The notes beneath the pieces were generated by a model. The model had not been told where the DNA came from, made no database searches, and was given only the letters and a program-made list of their open reading frames with translations. Of a stretch of 64,000 nucleotides of DNA, positions 45,756 to 53,671 are shown piece after piece (the stretch's first letter is position 1; every line of letters begins with the position of its first letter). Origin of the DNA: Bacillota bacterium (GTDB taxonomy: Bacteria; Bacillota; Clostridia; Acetivibrionales; DTU013); assembly GCA_023418915.1 (NCBI GenBank), contig JAEZYU010000098.1:37866-101865 (forward strand), given 5' to 3'. The translations under genes were made by a program, and so were the position numbers.

Positions 45756-46259
45756 ATGATCAATTATTCATTCATTATACGTAAAGCTATGGAAACAGAT
45801 GCTCCTGCAATACAAGAGATCATGCAGGATTCTTTCAGGAAATATTTAGAGGACACTGGACTGACATGCTCTCTGGAAGCGCTTCAGGAAACAGTTGAGG
45901 ATATCGCCGACGACATCAGGACAAGGGAAGTCTTCATTGCCTTCATCGACAATGTTCCCGTAGGCAGCGTCAGAGTAACAATACTGCCCGATAATACAGC
46001 TTATCTCAGCAGATTTGGTGTCAGGCCGAACTATAACAACATAGGCATAGGCAAATCACTGATGAGCCTTGTTGACAACATGCTCATAGAGAATGGTGTA
46101 AAAAGGGTTAGGCTTCATACTGCATCAAAATACAGGGAGCTGGTCAGATTCTATTATGGAAGAGGTTTTTATATAGAATCCACCACAAAAGACAAGGGTT
46201 ATGTCAGAGCCCTTATGGTAAAGGAGTACTGTTCTGGTATCAATATGCTCACCGAATGA
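45756..46259 (+). CDS. GNAT acetyltransferase next to argF
   Basis: A 167-residue single-domain GNAT with the acetyl-CoA loop VRPNYNNIGIGKSLM (about 93-107). The ATG at 45756 is used; a GTG at 45750 is in frame but overlaps the site. It follows argF by 62 bp on the same strand. With no argA or argJ in this cluster it could supply N-acetylglutamate, but single-domain GNATs have many substrates and I see no specific signature. Substrate unknown. Confidence 0.75.
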   Translation: MINYSFIIRKAMETDAPAIQEIMQDSFRKYLEDTGLTCSLEALQETVEDIADDIRTREVFIAFIDNVPVGSVRVTILPDNTAYLSRFGVRPNYNNIGIGKSLMSLVDNMLIENGVKRVRLHTASKYRELVRFYYGRGFYIESTTKDKGYVRALMVKEYCSGINMLTE

Positions 46260-46341
46260 ATCGGTGGAGGCTAAAGCTGCCCTGACCAATGCGATCTGCC
46301 TGATTAGCTCAAAGGCGCATCGAAATCGATCCGTATGAATG

Positions 46342-46551
46342 TCAGATGCTGATGTAATCCTCAAAATCCAATCCATTCAACTTGCAGTACTTTATTACAG
46401 ACATCAATATTTTCTTACCGCCTCCTACACCTGTGTTCAGAAATCTGTACAAGTGTGACGGATCTACGCCGAGTTCTCTCGCAAACCGGTTATAATTTCC
46501 TGCGCAGTTGGTCTTCATAAGATCGTGAACCTTCTGCCTGTTTACTTCCAT
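46342..46551 (-). CDS. Small HTH (XRE-like) protein
   Basis: A 69-residue DNA-binding protein: residues about 18-40 (NYNRFARELGVDPSHLYRFL) form an HTH. ATG at 46551 follows AGGAGG at 8 nt. No partner gene is apparent; possible regulator. Confidence 0.7.
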   Translation of the reverse strand: MEVNRQKVHDLMKTNCAGNYNRFARELGVDPSHLYRFLNTGVGGGKKILMSVIKYCKLNGLDFEDYISI

Positions 46552-46664
46552 TTGACGATCCTCCTATTAATTATTACAGGAGCTTGGCAATTTCTGTAGG
46601 CAATAAGCTACATTTTTATTTCATTTTAGTACAAGCCTAGAATATTGTCAATATATTTCCATTC

Positions 46665-46682
46665 GGGGTCAGGCTTGACCCC
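46665..46682. repeat. GGGGTCA palindrome at the ribU stop codon
   Basis: GGGGTCA/TGACCCC arms with a GGCT loop. The palindrome includes the last codons and stop of ribU (46669), so the C-terminal GGQA of the protein is encoded by the repeat. The motif is a frequent small palindrome in bacterial genomes and may have supplied this stop; it could also act as a weak terminator. Confidence 0.5.
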
Positions 46683-47217
46683 CAAGCTTCTTTACCAGCT
46701 TGCTTATTCTCTTATAGATCAAAACTGTCAGTATTGAGTTACCGCCGGCCTTTATAAGGTTAAAGGGTATGATGACCGGCAGTATAAAACTCTTAACGAC
46801 CGCCAGCGGAGTCCCGTAAAAATTCGGCTGTATGATCAGGTTGACCGGCACCATCACCAGTGTCATTGCAAGTGTACCTGCGGCAAGAGCTATAACAGCA
46901 CCGGTGAATTTATGGTGCCTTCTGTATATTAAGCCAGCAGTAATAACAAATGTCCCTGTGGCAGCTACATGCATTATCAGGCCGACCCAACCGTCGGGAC
47001 TCAATACGAATGCCTGGATCGTCGATACAATTACCGTTAATACAAGTCCGGCCAGCGGGCCAAACAGAAATGTCCCAATAAATATCGGCACATCAGCAGG
47101 CTCATATATCAAATATGGAGCAGCCGGCAATACAGGAAACCTCACCAGCAGCATCAGAACGAGCGACAGTGCCGAGAGCACAGCCATTGTTACCATCTTC
47201 TTAACATTTGTTTTCAT
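46669..47217 (-). CDS. ribU: Riboflavin ECF transporter substrate-binding subunit RibU
   Basis: A 182-residue integral membrane S-component with about six helices. It works with a shared energising module (EcfAA'T), which is not in this window. Assignment rests on the family fold (FxPAAPYLIYEPADVPIFIG and IIPFNLIKAGGN) and on the FMN riboswitch directly upstream. ATG at 47217 is 8 nt after AGGAGG; the in-frame GTG at 47223 overlaps less well. Takes up riboflavin when FMN is low. Confidence 0.92.
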   Translation of the reverse strand: MKTNVKKMVTMAVLSALSLVLMLLVRFPVLPAAPYLIYEPADVPIFIGTFLFGPLAGLVLTVIVSTIQAFVLSPDGWVGLIMHVAATGTFVITAGLIYRRHHKFTGAVIALAAGTLAMTLVMVPVNLIIQPNFYGTPLAVVKSFILPVIIPFNLIKAGGNSILTVLIYKRISKLVKKLGGQA

Positions 47218-47284
47218 ACACACGACCTCCTAAATGTTCATTGTCAATACACCATCAGATTCTTTTTGTAATAATACAAAAACA

Positions 47285-47310
47285 AAATCCCTGGAATATA
47301 ATCCCAGGGA
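47285..47310 (-). terminator. Expression-platform terminator of the FMN riboswitch
   Basis: On the minus strand TCCCTGG/CCAGGGA (47304-47310, 47288-47294) is followed by TTTTGTTTTTG. It lies between the aptamer and the ribU ribosome site, as expected for transcription attenuation. Confidence 0.87.
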
Positions 47311-47331
47311 CACATGGTCAAAAACAAGCAT

Positions 47332-47450
47332 CTTCTTCCATCCAGACTATACTGTCGGCTCCGGGATCTCACCGGATCAGCTTTCGCTCGCGGGCTAACG
47401 GCACATAGGCCGCATTACCGCCGGTAGGGACTTTCACCCTGCCCTGAAGA
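47332..47450 (-). promoter_or_regulatory. FMN riboswitch (RFN element)
   Basis: The minus strand carries the RFN core: CTTCAGGGCAGGGTGAAAGT, then TACCGGCGGTAAT, CCCGCGAGC, GATCCGGTGAGATCCCGGAGCC and the closing GACAGTATAGTCTGGATGG (each piece seen in order). Binding FMN should favour the terminator downstream and switch off ribU. Confidence 0.95.
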
Positions 47451-47533
47451 TCATATATTCAGTTCAGACACTATCTTAACACCACAGCCCTGTCCAAGTC
47501 AATACATGATTTGCTTATGGCTTAATTTTTCCA

Positions 47534-48433
47534 TCAATCATACGTCTTAAAGCCCTCTCCAAGGACTTCTGTGACATCACTCAATATTATGAACGCCAAC
47601 GGATCCGTCCTTTTCACAAGCCCCTTGAGTTCTTGCAGCTGGCTTCTGTGAAGCACACAGTAAAGAACCATCTTGTCGGCCTTTGAATACATTCCCACTC
47701 CTCTGAGAGCCGTGACTCCTCTGTCCAGTTCCTTCATGATATCCTTTGCTATTGTCTCTGCATGATCTGAAATAATGAAAACTGATTTGGCAAAATTCAC
47801 ACCTTCCAGTATCACATCAATGATTTTCGAGGAAATGTATAGCGATAATATCGAGTAAAGCGCCAGAATAAAGCTTCTGAAGGCTATAGCGGCAAATATG
47901 ATCACCGCAGAATCAATAACAAGCAGGGCTCTGCCCATTGTAACCCACGGCATAAAGTGGTGCGTTATCCTGGCTCCCAGATCTGTTCCTCCGGTCGTAG
48001 CTCCCGATTTGAACACGAAACCCAGTCCAAGCCCCATGAAAAATCCACCAAAGATAGAATACAACAGATAATCCGGTCCCTCCGTCAGCTTCTCAAGGGC
48101 CAGCTGCTCGATAAATTTGCTTGTCAAGGGCTCAGACAGATCTATCATCAGCGACAGAAGTACTGTACTGATAAGTGTCCGGACGATAAACCTCCGACCG
48201 ATATATTTGTATCCAAAAATAAAAAGCGGGACATTCAATATCAGCATGATAGTACCCACAGGGATCACCTCACCAATCAGATAGAAGACGACGGTGGCAA
48301 TGCCTGTTACGCCTCCAGGAGCGATTTTATATGGTACAAGGAAAATATTTATCGCTACAGCAGTGATCGCTGAGCCAAGAGTGATCCACAGATAATCCTC
48401 TGCGTTTTTTCTGAAACTCACATTTGTTTTCAA
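47534..48433 (-). CDS. YitT-family membrane protein
   Basis: A 299-residue protein with about five to six N-terminal membrane helices (about 12-205) containing the family motifs PYKIAPGGVTGIA and SGATTGGTDLGA, followed by a soluble C-terminal DUF2179 domain (about 215-297, ALRGVGMYSKADKMVLYCV). Function of the family is unknown. Starts with TTG at 48433 after GGTGG. Not in an operon with ribU (separate aptamer-controlled unit downstream). Confidence 0.87.
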   Translation of the reverse strand: MKTNVSFRKNAEDYLWITLGSAITAVAINIFLVPYKIAPGGVTGIATVVFYLIGEVIPVGTIMLILNVPLFIFGYKYIGRRFIVRTLISTVLLSLMIDLSEPLTSKFIEQLALEKLTEGPDYLLYSIFGGFFMGLGLGFVFKSGATTGGTDLGARITHHFMPWVTMGRALLVIDSAVIIFAAIAFRSFILALYSILSLYISSKIIDVILEGVNFAKSVFIISDHAETIAKDIMKELDRGVTALRGVGMYSKADKMVLYCVLHRSQLQELKGLVKRTDPLAFIILSDVTEVLGEGFKTYD

Positions 48434-48760
48434 ATTTCCACACCACCTTTTTATGCATCATGCCCTCAGCTATATATGTGTGTTTACCGGTATGTCCACT
48501 ATGATGCAACAGTCTAATTTTACCCTGATTAACAAATAAGAAACCCTTATAAACACTTTTCATTATAACGCACGTTCAAAGAAAATTTTTAGTTTGTAGA
48601 TAAAATTTCTTATCAAGTCACAAAATGTGCTAAGGATGTTTTTGTATGTAAACCGGTGCCTGCCACTAAGCGTTTTTCGACCTGAATGGTTGAAAATACG
48701 TAATGAAATGGGTATATCTACCACATTGTTATAGTGAACATCTCCTCATAGTGGTTTTCT
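48434..48760. other. Intergenic region with partial dispersed repeat
   Basis: At 48563 TATAACGCACGTTCAAAGAAA matches the start of the TATAACG family (copies A and B) as far as TTCAGAGAAA; no clear right end is seen unless TTGTTATAG near 48727 is it. Otherwise gene-free. Confidence 0.35.
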
Positions 48761-48790
48761 TTGACAAAACACCAGGCTGTGTAATATCAT
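48761..48790 (+). promoter_or_regulatory. Promoter of tagA
   Basis: TTGACA (48761-48766) and TATCAT (48785-48790) with an 18-bp spacer, about 38 bp before the ATG. Confidence 0.55.
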
Positions 48791-48827
48791 CATATTGTCG
48801 AAATCGATAATTAAGGAGATGCGGGCT

Positions 48828-49571
48828 ATGAGAAAAACCGTTGATATACTTGATATACCTGTGGACTCCATTACAATGAGAGAAGCTGTGGAAAAAGTCG
48901 GTGAATTCATGAGAGAGGGCGGACCTCACACCATATATACTCCCAATTCAGAGATAATGATGGAAGCTCAAAGAAACTCCGAACTAAAGGAAATCATGAA
49001 AAAGGCAGATATGCTCATAGCTGACGGGGCAGGGGTCGTAATGGCATCAAAAATGCTGGGCAGGCCCGTTCCTGAAAAGGTATCAGGTATCGATCTGGCA
49101 AAAGAGATATTCAGGACATATTCAGAAGACGGCCTGCGGTGTTTTCTGTTCGGCGCCAAACCGGGCGTTGCACAAGAGGCCGCAGTAAATCTGGTCAGGG
49201 ATTACCCTGGTATCATCATCGCTGGATGCCGCAACGGATATTTTACAGAACAGGAGGAAGATGAAATCATAGAAGAGATCAGCAGCTCATCTCCAGATAT
49301 ACTACTTGTTGCTCTCGGAGCGCCCAAGCAGGAAAAATGGATATATAGCCATCTTGATAAGCTTGGTGCAAAGGTATGTATAGGTGTGGGGGGAACCATT
49401 GACATCCTGTCCGGCAGAGTACGGCTCTCCCCTGAATTTTTCCGAAAGCACAGCCTTGAATGGCTTCACAGACTGTACAAGGAGCCTCGAAGAGCCAAAC
49501 GGATGCTTGATCTACCGAGGTTCATACTCCGTGTGTTCCGTACCAGGCTCATGGGCAAACAGCGGCTTTAA
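48828..49571 (+). CDS. tagA: WecG/TagA/CpsF glycosyltransferase
   Basis: A 247-residue enzyme of the family that transfers N-acetylmannosamine to GlcNAc-PP-undecaprenol in wall teichoic acid or related polymers. Motifs: PNSEIMMEA, ADGAGVV (catalytic Asp region about 68-74) and ALGAPKQEKWI (about 161-171). ATG at 48828 follows AAGGAG; an in-frame start at 48795 lacks support. Its last 60 bp overlap the 3' end of the convergent FAD-oxidoreductase gene. Confidence 0.9.
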   Translation: MRKTVDILDIPVDSITMREAVEKVGEFMREGGPHTIYTPNSEIMMEAQRNSELKEIMKKADMLIADGAGVVMASKMLGRPVPEKVSGIDLAKEIFRTYSEDGLRCFLFGAKPGVAQEAAVNLVRDYPGIIIAGCRNGYFTEQEEDEIIEEISSSSPDILLVALGAPKQEKWIYSHLDKLGAKVCIGVGGTIDILSGRVRLSPEFFRKHSLEWLHRLYKEPRRAKRMLDLPRFILRVFRTRLMGKQRL

Positions 49572-51425
49572 GGCTTCCTCCGATATATCCTTTCCTGTAT
49601 AACTGCGGATACTGTAAGCTCCGATATAGTAGACCATATCCATAGTAATCGCTTCTGCATTCGTCTTCAGCTTATCCAGCCTTTGCTTGAAGACTCCATT
49701 TATTCTATTCTGGCTGCAAAGCTTTTTATATATGTTATCAGGGTCCCCTCCGATATCATAGAGAGCACCGAGCATTTTCATCATACTGTCAAAGGTAAGG
49801 GTATCAGTGTTTATAAATACCCGGAGCTGTTCATCGAGTCTTTCAGTATAACTGCTGCCGTCCAGCCGATAAATACCATTTATAAGTATATATGCCAAGT
49901 CCTTCTTTGAAGCCTGTCTGTCATATTTGAGGTCATTCTCATCTCCTCCTGCTGCAAGCCCCAGCAATATGAGTTGTCTTGCTGCTGCAGATGACCAGTT
50001 TTTGTCTTTGAATCGGAATGCTTCTTTATCAGGAAAGTATATGTCCTTCCCCGCTAATGTGGCTGCAAACTCCTTGAAATACTCATGCTCCTCATTAAGA
50101 AACGCCGGACTTTCATTTCTGGCCACACACATCACTGCTGCTGCGCCTGCTGCCTCGCCTTCCGCAATACAAGTTCCTATTGCAAATGTACTGCTCGCAG
50201 CCAGCGATGAGCAGGATATTCTGGGTCCTGCCATGAGCAGGTTCGTTACCCCTTCAGGTACCAGACATCTGAGAGGTATGGAATAATGCTCCGGCTTTCC
50301 GGCAATATAAGAACCTTTGATCGAAAACTTGCTCAGCATTACCGGATATGAGCCCATAGCTGCTGTATCACTGAAAAGCCTTCCGTCCAGTACATCATTC
50401 GCCGACAGTACATATTTTCCGCTGTAATGCTTGGATTCCATTATTCGCAAGCTCCGTGCCGCTTTTGAAAAGGTGTGCTCCTTTAATTCCACAAAATTTT
50501 CAGAGAGGTATCTGCTCAGGCTTTTTGCCTCTTCCACGGCCAGCTCATATACAGCATTCATTTCATTGCTGTCAAGAACATTCACTCCCCAAATCCGGAG
50601 GCCGCTTATAATTGCTCTGTTGTCCGGCATAAAGAATATGCGCGGTTCTTCAAGTCTTATGTTATCATGCAGCGGCTCGTATTTTGCCGTGCCGTTGTTA
50701 AATACGGCAATCCTGCCGGCAAGGCTGTCATTATGCATCTCTGACGGTACGCTCAGTGCCATTTCGAAGTTAAGGCTCACAGGCATGAAACTGTTCTCCA
50801 GATTCAGATCGCCTGAGCCTGTAAAATACGGGACTTTGCACAACTCAAGCAACGCTCCGCTGTCAGATGCATCTATGTATATACCGGCTGAAAGATCTAT
50901 TTTTCCGTCCCTTGTCCTCACTTCAACAGAATCGATATGGTTGCCGGACATGCTTACGCTGGCAACAGATGACCCGATTATCGCATCCAGGTCGTTCTCC
51001 GCCTGTATCATAGCATCTGCTGCATTAAGATATTTTTCAGATGTAAAGCTGTCTCCAAGAACCTTATTGAATTCCTCAAGAATACCTCCGTTCAGCATTT
51101 TTCCGTCCTTATCCGTCGGAATCTCAAGCTCGGGGATAAGGCAGCCGGATATTATACCGCCCATATCATATTCTTCACTGATCAATAATGTACGGGCTCC
51201 CAGCCTCGCTGATGATACGGCTGCAGCAATACCCTGAGGTTCTGCTCCGTATACGATGACATCATAGACAGTCTCTTTTTCGCCGGTCAGAAATTCAGAC
51301 CAGTATTCTCTGTCAGCTTCTGTTATATTACTGTCTCTGACAAATATCGGCCTGATACCGAATTGATATATCAGAAAAATAAGAGCTGCAATTAAAACAA
51401 GCCTGAATACTTTTTCCTTATTCAT
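49512..51425 (-). CDS. Membrane-anchored FAD-dependent oxidoreductase
   Basis: A 637-residue protein. N-terminal membrane anchor (about 4-24), then an FAD_oxidored (PF12831-like) domain: GAEPQGIAAAVSSARLG is the dinucleotide motif (about 60-76, degenerate GxGxxG), with IDASDSGALLELC and AEGEAAGAAA typical of the family. The C-terminal 180 residues (about 455-637) are helical, with a stretch AARQLILLGLAAGGDENDLK resembling a degenerate SLH motif. Substrate unknown. ATG at 51425 follows GAGGG at 10 nt. The convergent tagA overlaps 60 bp. Confidence 0.82.
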   Translation of the reverse strand: MNKEKVFRLVLIAALIFLIYQFGIRPIFVRDSNITEADREYWSEFLTGEKETVYDVIVYGAEPQGIAAAVSSARLGARTLLISEEYDMGGIISGCLIPELEIPTDKDGKMLNGGILEEFNKVLGDSFTSEKYLNAADAMIQAENDLDAIIGSSVASVSMSGNHIDSVEVRTRDGKIDLSAGIYIDASDSGALLELCKVPYFTGSGDLNLENSFMPVSLNFEMALSVPSEMHNDSLAGRIAVFNNGTAKYEPLHDNIRLEEPRIFFMPDNRAIISGLRIWGVNVLDSNEMNAVYELAVEEAKSLSRYLSENFVELKEHTFSKAARSLRIMESKHYSGKYVLSANDVLDGRLFSDTAAMGSYPVMLSKFSIKGSYIAGKPEHYSIPLRCLVPEGVTNLLMAGPRISCSSLAASSTFAIGTCIAEGEAAGAAAVMCVARNESPAFLNEEHEYFKEFAATLAGKDIYFPDKEAFRFKDKNWSSAAARQLILLGLAAGGDENDLKYDRQASKKDLAYILINGIYRLDGSSYTERLDEQLRVFINTDTLTFDSMMKMLGALYDIGGDPDNIYKKLCSQNRINGVFKQRLDKLKTNAEAITMDMVYYIGAYSIRSYTGKDISEEALKPLFAHEPGTEHTEYEPR

Positions 51426-51563
51426 AATACTTAGACCCTCATGCAAAGCCGGCATATGTATCTGCCGGATCGCAGCGGCTGTATGTTTCAGATTTAGGCT
51501 TGTCTGTATGTATTGTAAAACACTTAATATATGTGCTGCGCCAAAGCCCTTTCGCCGCTCATT

Positions 51564-51914
51564 CTATATATCGGCGAGACCAAAGCTGATGCTTAGCGCT
51601 TCATTCACCCTATCCATCAGTTCATCATCCAGATGACCTATCTTTTCTCTGAGCCTCTTTTTATCGATGGTTCTGATCTGTTCGAGCAGTATCACCGAAT
51701 CCTTTTGCAGTCCATAGTCCTGTGCACTTATTTCAATATGAGTCGGAAGCTTTGCCTTGTTGATCTGCGACGTTATTGCCGCTGCGATCACTGTCGGGCT
51801 GTATTTATTGCCAATATCGTTCTGTACGATCAATACAGGCCTGACTCCTCCCTGCTCAGAGCCGATCACAGGACTTAGATCGGCATAGTAGATATCTCCG
51901 CGTTTTATGATCAC
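51564..51914 (-). CDS. mazF: Toxin MazF/EndoA, mRNA interferase
   Basis: A 116-residue PemK-type ribonuclease cleaving mRNA. MIIKRGDIYYADLSPVIGSE at the start and GGVRPVLIVQND are characteristic; the catalytic Arg/Thr pair lies in GGVRP and AAAITSQ. GTG at 51914 follows GGAG, two bases past the mazE stop. Expected to match B. subtilis NdoA in specificity (UACAU), which is inference. Confidence 0.94.
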   Translation of the reverse strand: MIIKRGDIYYADLSPVIGSEQGGVRPVLIVQNDIGNKYSPTVIAAAITSQINKAKLPTHIEISAQDYGLQKDSVILLEQIRTIDKKRLREKIGHLDDELMDRVNEALSISFGLADI

Positions 51915-51916
51915 GT

Positions 51917-52192
51917 TTACTCCAACTCCCCAAGACGTTGTTCATATTTTAGCTGTTGGTCGCTGTCGGCATCCATGCACATCTCCGCCAGCCCGATGTT
52001 GATCTCAGCCATCTCCAGATAGCCTTTTTTCATTCTGTCTCTCATTTGTATCTTTCTCTTTTCCCGCAGGTATAATTTCATTGCTTCTCTGACAAACTCG
52101 CTTCTATTGGTCTTTTCTACAGACACAATATGATCTATCTCTTTTAGTAGATTATCAGGAAGGCTAATAAGTATTTTTTTCAATTCTGCCAA
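51917..52192 (-). CDS. mazE: Antitoxin MazE/EndoAI, ribbon-helix-helix
   Basis: A 91-residue RHH DNA-binding antitoxin (KKILISLPDNLLKEIDHIV; strand 1 at 5-10, helices to about 48) with an acidic C-terminal toxin-binding tail. TTG at 52192 follows GGGGG. It precedes mazF and has its own promoter region. Confidence 0.9.
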   Translation of the reverse strand: MAELKKILISLPDNLLKEIDHIVSVEKTNRSEFVREAMKLYLREKRKIQMRDRMKKGYLEMAEINIGLAEMCMDADSDQQLKYEQRLGELE

Positions 52193-52315
52193 AATAAATC
52201 CCCCATTTTAAACCGAGTTTCAATTCGTTTCAGAGAAGATATACGTAAAAACCAGGCAGCGTACATAACAGCAATAGTATAATTTTTTGCTGCCTTCGCA
52301 AAAATTATGTGGGTA

Positions 52316-52356
52316 AGTATATACTAAATTATATACGAAAGTATATATGCGGTCAA
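52316..52356 (-). promoter_or_regulatory. mazEF promoter with GTATATA repeats
   Basis: On the minus strand TTGACC (52351-52356) and TATAAT (52328-52333) are 17 bp apart. GTATATA words occur at 52317-52323, 52330-52336 (complement) and 52341-52347, overlapping the -10 and spacer. This could be an operator for the RHH protein MazE. It is separated from alr by about 100 bp. Confidence 0.6.
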
Positions 52357-52461
52357 ATTAAAATTCTATTACCAAAATATCTGATATGTTTGCATGTTCC
52401 GGTTTTTTATTCCATGAATGCAATCGCATAAAAATTCTCCCCACCTCAATACTATTCAGAA

Positions 52462-53631
52462 CTATATCAGATAATTCAATACACTGCAGATTTTCCCGCC
52501 CTTCAGATATACACGCGGTATCCTTTTACCGATTATGCATACCAACTCATAGTTTATAGTCCCTACTTCATCGGCTATCTCATCAACGCTGATACTCGCT
52601 CCGTCCTGGCTGCCGAAAATGACAACTTCATCTCCTACATGCACATCCTGCTTCATATCGGTGATATCTATCATGCACTGATCCATGCATATTCTGCCGA
52701 CGACAGGCGCATATTCACCATTCACAAGCATTTTCCCCTTATTGGACATAAGCCTTGTATATCCATCGGCATATCCGATAGGTATGGTAGCGATCCTGCT
52801 TCTGCGTGCGGTTCGGAATGTCCTTCCATAGCTGATACAGATATCCTTGTCCACATCCTTTACAAGGATTATATTTGCCTTCAGCGTCATTGCAGGCTTA
52901 AGGCAAATACTGTCCCTCGATACTTCCTTGGAGGGGTAAAGTCCATACAGTATTATCCCAGGTCTGACTAAATCAAGATGCATTTCCGGATACTGAATTA
53001 TCCCGGCGCTGTTGCACACATGCTTGACAGGTATATGTATTCCTACTCTTGCAAGCTCAGTGCAAAGGCTCATGTAACGTTCAAACTGCATCATTGTATA
53101 GTCTCTGCCACATTCATCTGCTGAGGCAAAGTGGGTGAAAAGACCTTCTATGATGATGCCGGGCATTTTGCCTATTTCCATTATGTTCTTAACTGCGCTG
53201 TAGCCGGGCATGAAGCCTACCCTGGTCATTCCGGTATCGACCTTTATATGTATCTTTACACTTTTGCCCAGCCTTACCGATGCATCGGACAGCGCCCTTG
53301 CCAGATCAAGACTGAAGACTGTCTGGGTCACTTCGTTCAGTATTATTTCATCTGCCCTGGCAGGATCGGTATAACTCAAAATCAGGATCGGCACACCGAT
53401 CCCCATTTTTCTTATCTGAATGGCCTCATCCAGCATCGAAACAGCTAACTGAGTAACGCCATTGTCCAACAGAGTACGCACGACCTCAAGTACGCCGTGT
53501 CCATAGGCGTCGGCTTTAACGACGCCCATCATTTCAACTCTCTTGCCTGCCAGTTTTTTTATCTCTCTGGTATTATAGGCAATGGCATCGAGGTCTATCT
53601 CTGCCCAAGCCCTGTTAAGTTTATATTCCAT
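52462..53631 (-). CDS. alr: Alanine racemase
   Basis: A 389-residue PLP enzyme making D-Ala for peptidoglycan. The PLP Lys is in VVKADAYGHG (about 37-46) and the catalytic Tyr in SYGRTFR (about 270). Start ATG at 53631 follows GGGGG. It follows nnr by 40 bp in the common nnr-alr-mazEF order of Bacillota. Confidence 0.96.
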   Translation of the reverse strand: MEYKLNRAWAEIDLDAIAYNTREIKKLAGKRVEMMGVVKADAYGHGVLEVVRTLLDNGVTQLAVSMLDEAIQIRKMGIGVPILILSYTDPARADEIILNEVTQTVFSLDLARALSDASVRLGKSVKIHIKVDTGMTRVGFMPGYSAVKNIMEIGKMPGIIIEGLFTHFASADECGRDYTMMQFERYMSLCTELARVGIHIPVKHVCNSAGIIQYPEMHLDLVRPGIILYGLYPSKEVSRDSICLKPAMTLKANIILVKDVDKDICISYGRTFRTARRSRIATIPIGYADGYTRLMSNKGKMLVNGEYAPVVGRICMDQCMIDITDMKQDVHVGDEVVIFGSQDGASISVDEIADEVGTINYELVCIIGKRIPRVYLKGGKICSVLNYLI

Positions 53632-53671
53632 CGTATTCCCCCGTCAAAATACATGCCCCGTGTGTTTTCGT

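Noticed and set aside
50431..51237. 268-codon plus-strand frame
   Set aside because: Opposite strand of the FAD oxidoreductase; mirrors its codon bias and lacks any start signal.
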